Counted from the first letter of the stretch, positions 35,977 through 45,797 are shown. The stretch is DNA of 64,000 nucleotides from Stagnihabitans sp038231395 (GCA_038231395.1 JBBRLL010000005.1:60000-123999); one strand, 5' to 3'. The notes: a model not told the origin generated them from the sequence alone. Numbers and translations are program-made.

Positions 35977-36960
35977 TCATGCAGGGGACGTCGGTACGGC
36001 TGACCCCCAATCCTCGCCTGCATCGCCAAGGCCGTCCAGCTGAGCGGCGGTCAGAACGATATCCATCGCGGCAAGGCTCGCGTCAAGCTGTGCGGTGGCA
36101 CTGCAGGCGATCAGCGGCAGGAGGATGGGATTGGCCCAAGCCCATGCCAGCACCACCTGCACAGGCTCCGCCCCGATGTCATCGGCCACATCACGCAGCG
36201 CTTTCATGCGCAAGTGGTTGGACGGCATGCTATATTCCTGAGGCAACGCGCTGTCTGGATAGCGGTTATACGCGCCGCCAAGTGCGACCGAATAGGCCAT
36301 GACGCTGGTGGTGGAGCGCGTGCAATAGTCGATCATATCGGCGGTGAGCACGGTTTGGGCGCCAGTGTCGGCACCGCGTCGCACCGGAAGATAGGTGAAG
36401 CGTTGCTGCAACACCTCATAGCGGGGCAAGCCGGACCGCCGGGCGATCTCATGCGCTGCGGCCAAACGATCGGTGGAGAAGTTGCTGGCACCGATGGCGC
36501 GGACCTTGCCCTGCTCGATCAGTTTGGCAAATGCACCAAGCACATCTTCCTGCGGAATACCGTGGTCATCGCGGTGCGCAAAATAAAGGTCAATCGCCTC
36601 CACACCCAGACGTTTCAGACTTTTTTCGCATTCCTCGATGATGAGGTTTGGGGCAAGGCTTGTCGGCACATCGTCATAGCCGATGCCGACTTTGGTGGCG
36701 ATGGTCATGGCATCGCGATTGCCACGCGCGCGCAGCCAGGCACCTAGTACAGCCTCGCTTTCGCCACCCCGCCACTGCTGGCCCACCCAAAAGGCATAGA
36801 TATTGGCGGTGTCGATGAAGGTGCCGCCGAGACTGGCATAGTGGTCAAGCAGGGCAAATGCTGCCTCGCGGTCCTGTTTGGTGCCAAGATACATCGCGCC
36901 GAACGGAGCCGCCGCCGTGCGGATGTTGGTCTTGCCAAGGGTGATCTGTCGCATGGCCAA
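35977..36960 (-). CDS. Aldo/keto reductase
   Basis: 327 residues, TIM-barrel NADPH-dependent oxidoreductase. Visible: the N-terminal ITLGKTNIRTAAAPFGAMYL, catalytic Asp/Tyr region GGTFIDTANIYAFW, the Lys in IATKVGIGY, the His in DLYFAHRDDHGIP, and the cofactor region RAIGASNFS. Substrate unknown; closest in style to AKR11/12-type bacterial enzymes. Last member, on this strand, of the run that begins with the M20 hydrolase. Confidence 0.87.
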   Translation of the reverse strand: MAMRQITLGKTNIRTAAAPFGAMYLGTKQDREAAFALLDHYASLGGTFIDTANIYAFWVGQQWRGGESEAVLGAWLRARGNRDAMTIATKVGIGYDDVPTSLAPNLIIEECEKSLKRLGVEAIDLYFAHRDDHGIPQEDVLGAFAKLIEQGKVRAIGASNFSTDRLAAAHEIARRSGLPRYEVLQQRFTYLPVRRGADTGAQTVLTADMIDYCTRSTTSVMAYSVALGGAYNRYPDSALPQEYSMPSNHLRMKALRDVADDIGAEPVQVVLAWAWANPILLPLIACSATAQLDASLAAMDIVLTAAQLDGLGDAGEDWGSAVPTSPA

Positions 36961-37108
36961 TTTCCATTCTATGTCGTTGTGTGGGAAAGCCGTCGCTTGT
37001 GGCTTCCCTGCGTTGGAACCAGATTTTCAAAAAAGGTGGGCCAGACCCGAACGGGACCGGCCACCTTTCTTACGTCAGCTTACCGTCAGAAAAGCTCGTC
37101 GGCGGCTG

Positions 37109-38653
37109 CTATTTGGTGAAACCGATATTTTCCACATGCAGGCTCAGCGTCGGGGTGATGACGGACCCCATGACCTTCTTGTTCATCAGATAGTTCAACG
37201 TTTCATAATGCGCGAAAACCAGTGGCGCGTCAGCGGTCACCATGGTGCGGATCTGCTGGTACAGCGCTTTTCGTTCAGCAGTATCGGCGCTGGCAGCCGC
37301 TTTTTCGATCAGGGCATCGACCGCCGGATTGGAGTAGCCAGAGGTGTTGACCGGCGCGCCGCTGTGCAAGACCAGCGAATAGAAATTGTCCGGGTCGATG
37401 GTGCGCTCCTGGTAGGCGCTGGTGATCTGGTATTTGCCAGCGATGAACGCGTCAAACCAGACCGAGACGTCAACCGGCTTGATCACCATGTCGATGCCGA
37501 TTTCCTTCAGCGTCTCTCGCAGAACCTGGCCGGTTTTCAGAAGTTCGGGATATTGCGGCAACCCCAGATATTCGACCTGAAGCCCACCCGCAAAACCCGC
37601 ATCCGCCAGCAGTTGCTTGGCCTTTGCCACGTCCGGATCAGTGCTGAACACACCCGTCGCGTCGTACCACGTGGAACCTGTGGGCATTTCGGTCAGGCCA
37701 AGCTCCCCGGTGCCCAGATAGGCCACATCGCGGATCGCAGCGCGGTTGACGGCAAGGGCCACGGCTTGACGCACCTTGAGGTTATCAAACGGCGCCAACT
37801 TGGTGTTGAGCGTGATGTAGTCGGGAATCCCTGCCACCGGGCTGGTGACATAAGTAAAGCGTGGGTCGGCTTTCAACGTCGGCACCGATTGCAGCGGAAT
37901 GGCGTCAACCCAGTCCAGTTCGCCCGCCGCCAGCCCGTCGATGCGGCTTTGATCCACCGGCAGGAATTTGAAGGTGATGGAGTCCAGATGCGGCAGACCG
38001 GCCTTGAAATAGGTCGGGTTCTTTTTCAGGCTGATATGGTCGCCCTGCACCCATTCCACGAAGATGAACGGGCCGGTGCCAACCGGCGCACGGGCGGGAT
38101 CGCCGCTTTCAATCGCCTTCTTGTTGACGATCTCTCCGTTGGTGGCAAGGTTGGTCAGAAAAGCGCCGAACGGCGATTTCAGGTGGAAAACGACGGTGGC
38201 GGGGTCCGGCGCGTCAACCGAGGCTATTTGCGCATAAAGCCCGGCATAGGCGCTGGCGGTCTTGGGGTCTAAAATCCGCTCGAACGTGTATTTCACATCG
38301 GCAGAGGTAAAAGCCTCACCATTGTGGAAGGTTGCGTTGGTGACAAGCTTCAGGGTCCAGGTCGTCGGGTCGGTCTGGGTCCATGCGGTCGCAAGGTCGG
38401 GCACAAAGCTGTTGTCGGGGGCGATGTCGATCAGCTTGGAGAATATGCCCTCGTAGACCTGCGCTCCGGTGTAGATGGACGAGACTGCCGGGTCGAGCAC
38501 ATCAGGCTCTCCCGTCAGGGCAGCGCGCAAGTCGCCGCCGTCCTTGATGGTTTGCGCCCCGGCCGGCAGCAGCGAAAAGGCCAGGGCCAGAGAAAGCGCG
38601 CCAAGCGCCTGGGTGATGCGCATGGCGGCGGAGGCGTATCTGATGTTCGGCAT
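37109..38653 (-). CDS. Solute-binding protein family 5 (dipeptide/oligopeptide type)
   Basis: 514 residues. The signal peptide (about MRITQALGALSLALAFSLLP, cleavage near AGA-QT) is followed by the large bilobed fold: DGGDLRAALTGEPDVLDPAV, WTLKLVTNATFHNGEAFTSA, GTGPFIFVEWVQGDHISLKK, VRQAVALAVNRAAI. This matches DppA/OppA-like proteins. ATG at 38653 has AGAAGGA upstream and adds ten residues before MRITQ. It serves the dppBCDF-like importer upstream on the same strand; ligand unknown, perhaps a peptide or N-acyl amide given the M20 hydrolase (inference). Confidence 0.9.
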   Translation of the reverse strand: MPNIRYASAAMRITQALGALSLALAFSLLPAGAQTIKDGGDLRAALTGEPDVLDPAVSSIYTGAQVYEGIFSKLIDIAPDNSFVPDLATAWTQTDPTTWTLKLVTNATFHNGEAFTSADVKYTFERILDPKTASAYAGLYAQIASVDAPDPATVVFHLKSPFGAFLTNLATNGEIVNKKAIESGDPARAPVGTGPFIFVEWVQGDHISLKKNPTYFKAGLPHLDSITFKFLPVDQSRIDGLAAGELDWVDAIPLQSVPTLKADPRFTYVTSPVAGIPDYITLNTKLAPFDNLKVRQAVALAVNRAAIRDVAYLGTGELGLTEMPTGSTWYDATGVFSTDPDVAKAKQLLADAGFAGGLQVEYLGLPQYPELLKTGQVLRETLKEIGIDMVIKPVDVSVWFDAFIAGKYQITSAYQERTIDPDNFYSLVLHSGAPVNTSGYSNPAVDALIEKAAASADTAERKALYQQIRTMVTADAPLVFAHYETLNYLMNKKVMGSVITPTLSLHVENIGFTK

Positions 38654-38683
38654 GGTGCGTCTATTCCTTCTGTGGGGGTTGGA

Positions 38684-39490
38684 CTAAAGGTTCACGCTGT
38701 CGACGAAACTGACAAAGGCGGCATTGAACGGGTCTGGGAATTCCCAGATACAGGCGTGACCGCCGGGTACTTCGGCCCATTTGGACTGCGGTATGGCTGT
38801 TTGCAGACGCTTGGACAGGCGCACCGGGATCAGGATGTCCTCCTAACCCACGATCACCATCGCGGGCACCTTGATCTGGCCCAGGCGAGATGTGGTGTCA
38901 TGGTCCTGAATGACGGCAAGTTGAGCAAGATAGGCGTCCAGCGACATCGGCAAAGCGGCCATGGCGGCGGCAAACTCGGCGGCTTCAGCGGGGCGGTCTT
39001 CAAAGAACGGCCCGGTGAAGGCCCAAAGCGACACGTCGCGCATCACGAAGGGCACGCTGATCTTCCGGGCAATATCGGCCCACATGGCGAACATGGTCTG
39101 GCAGAACGGATCGGCCACCGCGTAAGTGCAGGCGAATGTCACGGATTTCAGGTCATCGGGATAGGCAATCGCATATTCCTGCGCGATCATGCCGCCCATC
39201 GACACGCCCATCAGATGAAACCCGGTGATCCCTAGCTGATCGACCAGCGCCTTGGCGTCGGCCGCCATCATCGGCGAGGAATAGGGGCCACCCGGCGCAT
39301 CCGACTTTCCGATCCCCCGGTTGTCAAAGCGCAGAATGCGGTAGCCCGCATCGACCAGTGCGGGCACTTGGAACCCCCACGAGTCCAGATCATCGGCCAG
39401 CCCGTTGATCAGAACGATCGTGCCGCGGGGCCCATAGGGATTGTCGATCGCATAGTTGATCTTGATACCATTAACCTGTGATTCCGGCAT
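38684..39490 (-). pseudogene. Alpha/beta-fold hydrolase interrupted by an in-frame TAG
   Basis: The frame spans 269 codons but codon 216 is TAG (38843-38845). Before it, VLINGLADDLDSW, LRFDNRGIGKSD and the nucleophile elbow LMGVSMGGMIAQEY (Ser97) are normal. After it the same frame continues EDILIPVRLSKRLQTAIPQS with the expected catalytic acid, and EVPGGHACIWEFPD with the catalytic His. A product ending at the TAG would lack both, so it should be inactive unless the codon is read through. It overlaps the upstream ATPase gene by 20 bases and precedes the binding-protein gene. Confidence 0.85.
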
Positions 39491-40295
39491 GGACGGCTCC
39501 TGTTGTCAAAGAATTCGCAAGGGTCGGGATCGCCGCAAGCAGGCGACGGGTGTAGCTGTGCTGCGGGTCGGTCATGATCTGATGGGTCAGCCCCATCTCG
39601 ACGATCTGGCCGCGATACATCACGGCGACCTCGTCGCTGACATGCTCGACCACGCCCAGATCATGGGTGATGAACAGGCAGGCGACACCCAGATCATCCT
39701 GCAAGTCCTGAAACAGGTTGAGGATTTGGGCTTGCACGCTCATATCCAAAGCGCTCACCGGTTCATCGGCGATGATCAGGTCCGGCGCGCTGGCCAAGGC
39801 CGCAGCAATCGCCACGCGTTGCTTTTGGCCGCCCGAAAGGTTGGCAGGCAGCCGCCCGGCAAACGCCGGATCAAGGCCAACCCGGTCGAACAGATCCTGC
39901 ACGCGTTTCTGGCGGTCCGCAGGTGAGCCTATCTGGTAGCAATCCAGCGCCTCGCGCACCGAGCGGCCAACGGGCCAGCGAGGGTCAAGGCTGCCGAACG
40001 GGTCTTGAAACACGGGCTGCACACGCCTGCGAAACGCGGACAAAGCACGGCCTGTCAGGCCTTGCACCTCTACCCCGTCAAAGATCACCTGCCCCTGATC
40101 CGGGCGGATCAGACCCAGAATGCAGCGGCCAAGCGTGCTTTTCCCGCTGCCGGATTCGCCCACCAGCCCCAGCGTCCGCCCAAGTCCAACCGCAAGCGAG
40201 ACGCCGTCCAACGCGGTCACGCGGTTGCGGCCCCAAAAAGCGCCGCCCGCCGGGAAGGTCTTGGTCAGGCCAGCAACCTGCAACAAGTCAGCCAA
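39471..40295 (-). CDS. ABC transporter ATP-binding protein, DppF/OppF type
   Basis: 274 residues. Walker A GESGSGKST, Q-loop VQPVFQDPFGSLDPRW, signature ANLSGGQKQRVAIAAAL, Walker B LIIADEPVSALDMSVQ and the H-loop CLFITHDLGVVEHVSD are intact. I chose the TTG at 40295: it has an AGGAGGG six bases upstream and overlaps the previous ATPase stop by eight bases. An in-frame ATG at 40340 lies inside the previous gene. Works as a heterodimer with the DppD-type ATPase. Confidence 0.88.
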   Translation of the reverse strand: MADLLQVAGLTKTFPAGGAFWGRNRVTALDGVSLAVGLGRTLGLVGESGSGKSTLGRCILGLIRPDQGQVIFDGVEVQGLTGRALSAFRRRVQPVFQDPFGSLDPRWPVGRSVREALDCYQIGSPADRQKRVQDLFDRVGLDPAFAGRLPANLSGGQKQRVAIAAALASAPDLIIADEPVSALDMSVQAQILNLFQDLQDDLGVACLFITHDLGVVEHVSDEVAVMYRGQIVEMGLTHQIMTDPQHSYTRRLLAAIPTLANSLTTGAVHAGITG

Positions 40296-41157
40296 TCTGT
40301 GCCCTCCTCGTCGCTTCGGCGGCGGTGAGGCTTTCAACACTCCACTCTGCCGGGATCACCGGAAGCCGTTTGCCACGCGGTGCGCCTGCCGGGTTGGCGG
40401 CCAGAAGCGCGCGGGTGTAGGGATGCTGGGGTGCCGCAAACATCTGATGCTTGTCACCGATCTCCAGCAGACGCCCGCCGTACATCACGCCAACCCGGTC
40501 GCAAACTTGAGCGACCAGGCCCAGATCATGGGTGATCAGCAGAACCGTCGTGCCGTGGTCGCGCCGCAGCCGGTTGATCAGGGTCAGAACCTGCGCCTGA
40601 ATGGTGACATCCAGCGCCGTTGTCGGCTCATCCGCGATCAGCAGTTTGGGGCTGTTGGCCAAAGCCGCCGCAATCACGATCCGTTGCCGCATCCCGCCCG
40701 AAAAGCGGTGCGGCGCGTCGCAATACCGGGTGGCAGCGTCCGGAATACCGACCTCGGTCATCAAGGCAATCGCCCGATCCCGCGCCTGCCGTCGTGTCAC
40801 GCTGCGGTGGGCACGGATGGTCTCAGCGATCTGGTCGCCCACAGACCATGTCGGATCCAGACTGGCCGAGGCATCCTGAAACACCATCGCCACCTCGTTG
40901 CCCCGCATCTGGCGCAACTCAGCCTCGCCGAGGCCGATCACTTCGCGCCCGTTGACGCCGATGCTCCCGGTCAGCGTAGCACTATCCGGCAGCAGACCCA
41001 TCACCGCATTGGCAAGCGTGCTTTTGCCGCTGCCACTTTCGCCGACGATGCCGAAAATCTCACCTGCCATCACCTGTAGCGACACGCCGTCGACCGCAGG
41101 CTTGTCCGTGGCCGAAAACCGAACGGCCACGTTGGTAACGGACAAAACCGGGCTCAT
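40288..41157 (-). CDS. ABC transporter ATP-binding protein, DppD/OppD type
   Basis: 289 residues. Walker A GESGSGKST near residue 38, Q-loop MVFQDASASLDPTW, signature HRFSGGMRQRIVIAAAL, Walker B LLIADEPTTALDVTIQ and H-loop LLITHDLGLVAQVCD are all present. The C-terminus (HPYTRALLAANPAGA) is typical of peptide importers. It overlaps both neighbours by a few bases, so the operon is tightly coupled. Confidence 0.93.
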   Translation of the reverse strand: MSPVLSVTNVAVRFSATDKPAVDGVSLQVMAGEIFGIVGESGSGKSTLANAVMGLLPDSATLTGSIGVNGREVIGLGEAELRQMRGNEVAMVFQDASASLDPTWSVGDQIAETIRAHRSVTRRQARDRAIALMTEVGIPDAATRYCDAPHRFSGGMRQRIVIAAALANSPKLLIADEPTTALDVTIQAQVLTLINRLRRDHGTTVLLITHDLGLVAQVCDRVGVMYGGRLLEIGDKHQMFAAPQHPYTRALLAANPAGAPRGKRLPVIPAEWSVESLTAAEATRRAQIG

Positions 41158-42008
41158 TCTGCCCCTCCGTCCGGGTCAAAGACGCGGCGCAACCCTTCGC
41201 CCAACAGCGAAAAGCCGATGACGGCGGCCACGATGGCGAGGCCGGGAAAAATCTCAACCCACGGCGCTTGCCCCAGCACATCACGCCCGTCTGCCAGCAT
41301 GCCGCCCAGTGACGGCGTTGGCGGTTGAGTGCCAAGGCCCAGAAAGCTCAAGCCCGCCTCCAGCTGCAAGGCAAAGGCGCTGAGGATGGAGGCTTGCACG
41401 ATAACAGGGCCAAGCGCGTTCGGGGCGACATGGGTAACGATGACGCGCAAATGGCTCGCCCCACGCGCCCGTGCGCCGGCCACATAGTCGTGGCGGGATA
41501 CGACCAAAGTGCTGGTGCGCATGACACGCGCCAGAATCGGCAGATAAATCACCGCAATCGCAATCGCTGCGACGGCGCTGCCCGGACCAAGGATGGCGAT
41601 AAAGGTGATCGCCAGCAGCATGGCGGGCAGGACAAGGATCATGTCCAGCGTCCGCGAAATGGCACTGTCCAGCCAACGCCCGAAATACCCCGCCACCAGT
41701 CCCAAAGGCACCGCCAAAGCCAACGAGGCTGCGACGGCAGAGATGGACACCCAAAGGCTTGCCCGCAGGCCATAAATCACCCGGGTCAGCACATCGCGCC
41801 CCAGCACGTCCGACCCAAAGGGATGAACCCAGTTCGGTGCTCCAAGAACCTGCGCCACATCCATCGCTTCGGGATCATGGGGCGCAATCTGGGGGGCTGC
41901 GATGGCGGCAAGGGCCAGACCCAAAAGAACGCCACCTCCGGCCAGCATGAAGCGTGCGGCTGTGCTGCGGGGCGCACGCACCGGATTGATGGCGAGCGTT
42001 TCGGTCAT
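41154..42008 (-). CDS. ABC transporter permease, DppC/OppC type
   Basis: 284 residues, six membrane helices. N-terminal helix FMLAGGGVLLGLALAAIAAP, then the OppC-typical HPFGSDVLGRDVLTRVIYGL and the EAA-like loop YVAGARARGASHLRVIVTHV. Its ATG overlaps the DppB-type stop and its stop overlaps the DppD-type start. Inner-membrane partner of the DppB-type permease. Confidence 0.93.
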   Translation of the reverse strand: MTETLAINPVRAPRSTAARFMLAGGGVLLGLALAAIAAPQIAPHDPEAMDVAQVLGAPNWVHPFGSDVLGRDVLTRVIYGLRASLWVSISAVAASLALAVPLGLVAGYFGRWLDSAISRTLDMILVLPAMLLAITFIAILGPGSAVAAIAIAVIYLPILARVMRTSTLVVSRHDYVAGARARGASHLRVIVTHVAPNALGPVIVQASILSAFALQLEAGLSFLGLGTQPPTPSLGGMLADGRDVLGQAPWVEIFPGLAIVAAVIGFSLLGEGLRRVFDPDGGAE

Positions 42009-42964
42009 GAACTCACCTCGTCGGCCACGCGCGGGTCAAGCCATCCGACGATCAGGTCGGTCATGAGGGACACGAGGATGAAGATCGTGGCGATGGTCAG
42101 AACGCCCGCCTGCACGACCGGATAATTGCGTTGGTTGATGGCGGTCACCACAAGTCGACCGACACCGGGCAGGGCAAACAACGTCTCTATGATGATTGCG
42201 CCGCCCAATAGTACGCCGACCTGAATGCCGATGACCGTGACGATCGTGGGCCCTGCATTGCGCAAGGCGTGGCCGAAAACGATCCGGCGCGGACTGATGC
42301 CTTTGGCGCGCAGAAAAGTGACAAACGGCCTGCCCATGACGGCACTGATGGCAGCCCGCGTGGTGCGCAAGATATAGGCAGCCTCACCGATGGCGAGGGT
42401 CAGGACCGGCAAGGTCATATAGCGCAGATTTCCCAAGGGGTCTTTGGTGAAAGGCACATAGCCCGAGGGCGGAAACAGCATCAGCGTGGCCGCCAACAGC
42501 AGGACCAGCATGATGCCCAACCAGAAGTCGGGAATGCTGACGCCTGCGATCACGAACCCTTCGGTCAGACGCCGCGCCCAAATTCCTCCGGTAGCAGCCC
42601 AGACACCCAAGGGCACACCCGTCGCACAAGCCAGCAGCATTGAAAGCCCGGTCAACTCGAACGTCACCGGCAAACGCTGCGCCAAAAGCTGCGACAAAGG
42701 CGCGTGGCTGACGATGTCCTGCCCCAGATCCCCCCGCGCCAAAGCCCCTATCCAGCGCAGGTATTGGTCCAGAAGTCCCCGGTCCAGCCCAAGCCTTTCA
42801 CGCAATTCCGCGACATTTGCATCGGTTGCGCGAAACCCCAACATGGTGCGCACCGGGTCGCCCGGCACCAGTCGGATGATCAGGAAGACAAAGACGCTCA
42901 TCGCCAGAAGCATCGGGACGGTCATCAGAATACGGTGCAGGATGAAGGCGACTTGGCGGCTCAT
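42005..42964 (-). CDS. ABC transporter permease, DppB/OppB type
   Basis: 319 residues. Starts with the family helix MTVPMLLAMSVFVFLIIRLV and GDPVRTMLGFRATDANVAEL, and has the EAA-like loop LRAKGISPRRIVFGHALRNA. Overlaps the regulator stop (ATGA) upstream and the DppC-type start downstream. Confidence 0.93.
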   Translation of the reverse strand: MSRQVAFILHRILMTVPMLLAMSVFVFLIIRLVPGDPVRTMLGFRATDANVAELRERLGLDRGLLDQYLRWIGALARGDLGQDIVSHAPLSQLLAQRLPVTFELTGLSMLLACATGVPLGVWAATGGIWARRLTEGFVIAGVSIPDFWLGIMLVLLLAATLMLFPPSGYVPFTKDPLGNLRYMTLPVLTLAIGEAAYILRTTRAAISAVMGRPFVTFLRAKGISPRRIVFGHALRNAGPTIVTVIGIQVGVLLGGAIIIETLFALPGVGRLVVTAINQRNYPVVQAGVLTIATIFILVSLMTDLIVGWLDPRVADEVSS

Positions 42965-43776
42965 CCGGACGCACCGGACTTGGAGGGGGTCTGCCCGGCC
43001 CGGTCAACCAGTTGCCGCATCAGGGTTTCGGACAACCGGAAATGGACAGCGGCGATGGCTGCGGCATCGTCGCCGCGCTGGTCGGCAATGGCCGCCACAA
43101 GGTCCTGGTGCTGGCGCATGGCGGTGCGCCTTACCTCATCGGTATAAGGCTCTGCCCCCATATTGAAGGTGATCTTGGTCCGCAGATCGACCGAGATTGC
43201 CACAAGGATCGGGTTCTGCGTCGCCTGTGCGATGAAAAGATGCAGGCTGGTATCGGCCTTGCGCGAGGCGTCATGATCTGGTGCCGCCAGATAGGCCGCC
43301 AGTGCCGCCTTGATCGCCACCAAATCGCCCTCGGTCCGCCGCGCGGCAGCAGTGCGCGCTATCACCGGTTCAATCAGATTGCGGGCGTCGAAGATCGTTT
43401 CAAACTCCGCCCAATTCGCCACAAGTTCGCGCCGGACATGCTCCGCTGAGCTTGGACCCCAGTTGGACTGGACGAAATAGCCGCCATTCCGCCCGCGCCT
43501 GACCTCCAGATAGCCATTCTCTGTCATGTATTTCAGCGCCTCACGGATCGAGGCGCGCGACACCGCCAACATCCGCGCAAGTTCGCGCTCTGGCGGCAAT
43601 TGCTGGGTGGGCACGTAAAGACCAAGCGCCACGGCAGTCACCAGACGGTCGATGACATCGTCGGCAATATGGCGGCTGACAATGGGGGCATGCCATGCGC
43701 GCGCGGCATCAACGGGTGAGGCATCGGGTGGCAGGTCTGCGGGCAACTTGGCTTCGGTCTTGTCAAAGGCTGTCAT
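42961..43776 (-). CDS. FadR-subfamily GntR transcriptional regulator
   Basis: 271 residues. The winged helix (about 40-105) reads IDRLVTAVALGLYVPTQQLP, ERELARMLAVSRASIREALK and ENGYLEVRRGRNGGYFV. The FCD ligand domain (about 125-255) has FDARNLIEPVIART and the metal/ligand His motif DTSLHLFIAQ. It sits between the M20 hydrolase and permease genes with four-base overlaps, so it probably controls this operon in response to its substrate. Confidence 0.93.
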   Translation of the reverse strand: MTAFDKTEAKLPADLPPDASPVDAARAWHAPIVSRHIADDVIDRLVTAVALGLYVPTQQLPPERELARMLAVSRASIREALKYMTENGYLEVRRGRNGGYFVQSNWGPSSAEHVRRELVANWAEFETIFDARNLIEPVIARTAAARRTEGDLVAIKAALAAYLAAPDHDASRKADTSLHLFIAQATQNPILVAISVDLRTKITFNMGAEPYTDEVRRTAMRQHQDLVAAIADQRGDDAAAIAAVHFRLSETLMRQLVDRAGQTPSKSGASG

Positions 43777-45047
43777 GGGCCGGTGCTTTTTTGAGAAAAC
43801 CGCATCAGGATGAACCGGGCCAAAGTGCGGGCGGCGTCGATGATGCTTTGCAGATCGACCGACTCGTCAATCCCGTGCAGATCGTAGCCGGTGGCACCAA
43901 AGCAGATCGCAGGAATGCCAAATCCGTTCAGATAGGTGCGGGCGTCCGTTGTAGCACCAACCGCATAAACGTTGGGGTCGCGCCCATGGGTTTCCAGATG
44001 GGCGGCCGACAGATCACGCAACAGCGGCGCGTCCCTGTCCAGCAAATAACCCGTCGCACGAAATCCGCTCAGGCTGACGACGGGTTGCACGGGAAAATCC
44101 GGGTCAGAGGCCGCGATCCCGGCCACCGCCTTGTGCACTTCCACTTCGGCCATGTCAGTCGTCCACGCCCGGGGGAAACCGATGCGGATGCTGAAGCTTG
44201 CCACCGACGCCACGCTGGAAGTCCAGTCGCCCGCCTGCACCTTGCCAAGGTTCAGCGCGTAGGGGGTGCGGTTTGACGCAAGTGCCGGTTCGGGATGGTT
44301 TTCTGCAACTCCGGTCAGCCAGCGCTTCAACCCGGCAACCAGCCGCATCCCCAATTCAACCGCGTTAACCTGCCCATCCGCCGATTGCGCATGACCGGAG
44401 CCTGACACGATGGACACGTCGATCCACAGCACGCCAACCCCGCCGATCAGCAGGCCAAGATCGGTCGGCTCCAACACAATCACCTCAGGTGCCGAAACCA
44501 TGTGATCGACGATGGAACGCAGGGTGCCGTTGCCGGTACATTCTTCCTCGACCACCGCAACAAACCCAAGCCTGTGGGTTGCAAACAACTCTGGCACGGT
44601 ATCACGCAGAGCCCGCAGCGCCAGAAGCCCGACCGCAAAGCCTGACTTCATGTCAGCCGCGCCCCGCCCGAACAGCCGCCCCTTGTGCCGATAAGGCTCA
44701 AACGGAGGGTTGGTCCACGTCTGTGGCGCATTGGCCGGAACCACATCCATATGGCCGTTCAGCAGCAGCGTCAGCGGCCCTTGGCCCGGTGTTGTGGCCA
44801 GAACCTGAAAACGATCAGGGCTTAACTGCGATGCGGATTGGTTGACGCCGGCCCTGCCGTCCGGATCGGGGTCGTTGGAAAAAGGCAACCGTTCGACCAC
44901 AAGCCCGATCTTTTGGGCCTCCTGCGCGAAGATATTGAGGGCGGCCTGCTCTTGGCCGACAACGCTGCGCTCTCGCACAAGACGTTCAAGGAAATCAAAC
45001 GCAGCTTCGGCGTTTGCATGGATTGCCTTGTCAAGTTGGGACAGCAT
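43773..45047 (-). CDS. M20-family metallohydrolase (ArgE/DapE/ACY1-type deacylase)
   Basis: 424 residues. Two-metal amidohydrolase: metal ligands in LLLNGHMDVVPANAP, GRGAADMKSGFAVG, VAVVEEECTGNGT and the C-terminal GATGYDLHGIDESV. A dimerisation domain lies at about 200-315. It cleaves an N-acyl or peptide amide bond; the exact substrate is unknown. ATG at 45047 is used; an in-frame GTG lies 12 bases upstream. First gene of the operon regulator-dppBCDF-hydrolase-binding protein, consistent with degrading the imported compound. Confidence 0.88.
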   Translation of the reverse strand: MLSQLDKAIHANAEAAFDFLERLVRERSVVGQEQAALNIFAQEAQKIGLVVERLPFSNDPDPDGRAGVNQSASQLSPDRFQVLATTPGQGPLTLLLNGHMDVVPANAPQTWTNPPFEPYRHKGRLFGRGAADMKSGFAVGLLALRALRDTVPELFATHRLGFVAVVEEECTGNGTLRSIVDHMVSAPEVIVLEPTDLGLLIGGVGVLWIDVSIVSGSGHAQSADGQVNAVELGMRLVAGLKRWLTGVAENHPEPALASNRTPYALNLGKVQAGDWTSSVASVASFSIRIGFPRAWTTDMAEVEVHKAVAGIAASDPDFPVQPVVSLSGFRATGYLLDRDAPLLRDLSAAHLETHGRDPNVYAVGATTDARTYLNGFGIPAICFGATGYDLHGIDESVDLQSIIDAARTLARFILMRFSQKSTGP

Positions 45048-45797
45048 CGCACCCCGCAATGGTATAAGATTCGAACCATAGTCCTTTTAAATCCGTCTTG
45101 TCCAGCAACCATCAGCCTCGCCGACAGCAGGTCAAACGTCGGCACGTCGTGGTCCAACCTCGCAAAACCGTCGGGACTGGTATGTTGTCGCCGACCGGCC
45201 TGAAACAGCATCAGATGCTGAGGCTGCAAGGTGTCAGGGGAACTGAGTGGCTTTTGAAATGACAGAAGTGACCGCTCAAATCGCCAACGAATGACAAAGC
45301 TATGGCAGGGTCGCGTCATCCCCAACCTACTGCCGGATCAGGACTGGGTGACGCGGTCAGGCACGAAGGCCGTGTGACTGAAAATCACGAATGGCCAGTC
45401 CTAAATTCGACATCGACGCGACAGACAGCGCCTCGTTCGGACCGGCCCGAAACTATATACCCTCGCGCCTGTTAGAATGGCTAAAGTTAGCCCCATGATT
45501 CTTTTCTCGATCATTCCCGGCACCACGCTGCGCTTTTATTGTCACTTGAGCGGATATCTATGCAACAGCTATTCCAACATCGCGTCGGGCCTTTCAACCC
45601 CGAGTTGCGTCACTTAGCTTTTTGCAATTCAAACCCTTGCAATTAACCAACGCTGTCGCCCGAAGGTGCAAACTGCTTGACCTGATATTTCATCCTGCCT
45701 AACTTTTGACAGATTGCCCAAAGTAGAGGCCGCTTGCAGGCACATATGCCTTCGCCAAGACTTTGGATTCAACGATTTAGCTCACAAGGAGGCAGAA
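45048..45797. other. Intergenic region between the divergent M20 operon and RTX gene
   Basis: About 750 bases with no convincing gene. The right half is A+T-richer than its surroundings, as expected for promoter DNA. A sigma70-like arrangement (TTGACC at 45677, 17-base gap, TAACTT at 45700) lies about 95 bases before the RTX start. A very strong Shine-Dalgarno (AAGGAGG) precedes that start at 45787. Confidence 0.4.
45677..45705 (+). promoter_or_regulatory. Possible sigma70-like promoter for the RTX gene
   Basis: TTGACC and TAACTT separated by 17 bases. The -35 is good (five of six), the -10 poor (three of six). The position, about 95 bases upstream of the ATG, is sensible. Weak call. Confidence 0.25.

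Noticed and set aside
35819..36010. 63-codon minus-strand frame near the aldo/keto reductase.
   Set aside because: Coding-like sequence but it overlaps a real gene and no family was recognised; kept only as a note in the intergenic entry.
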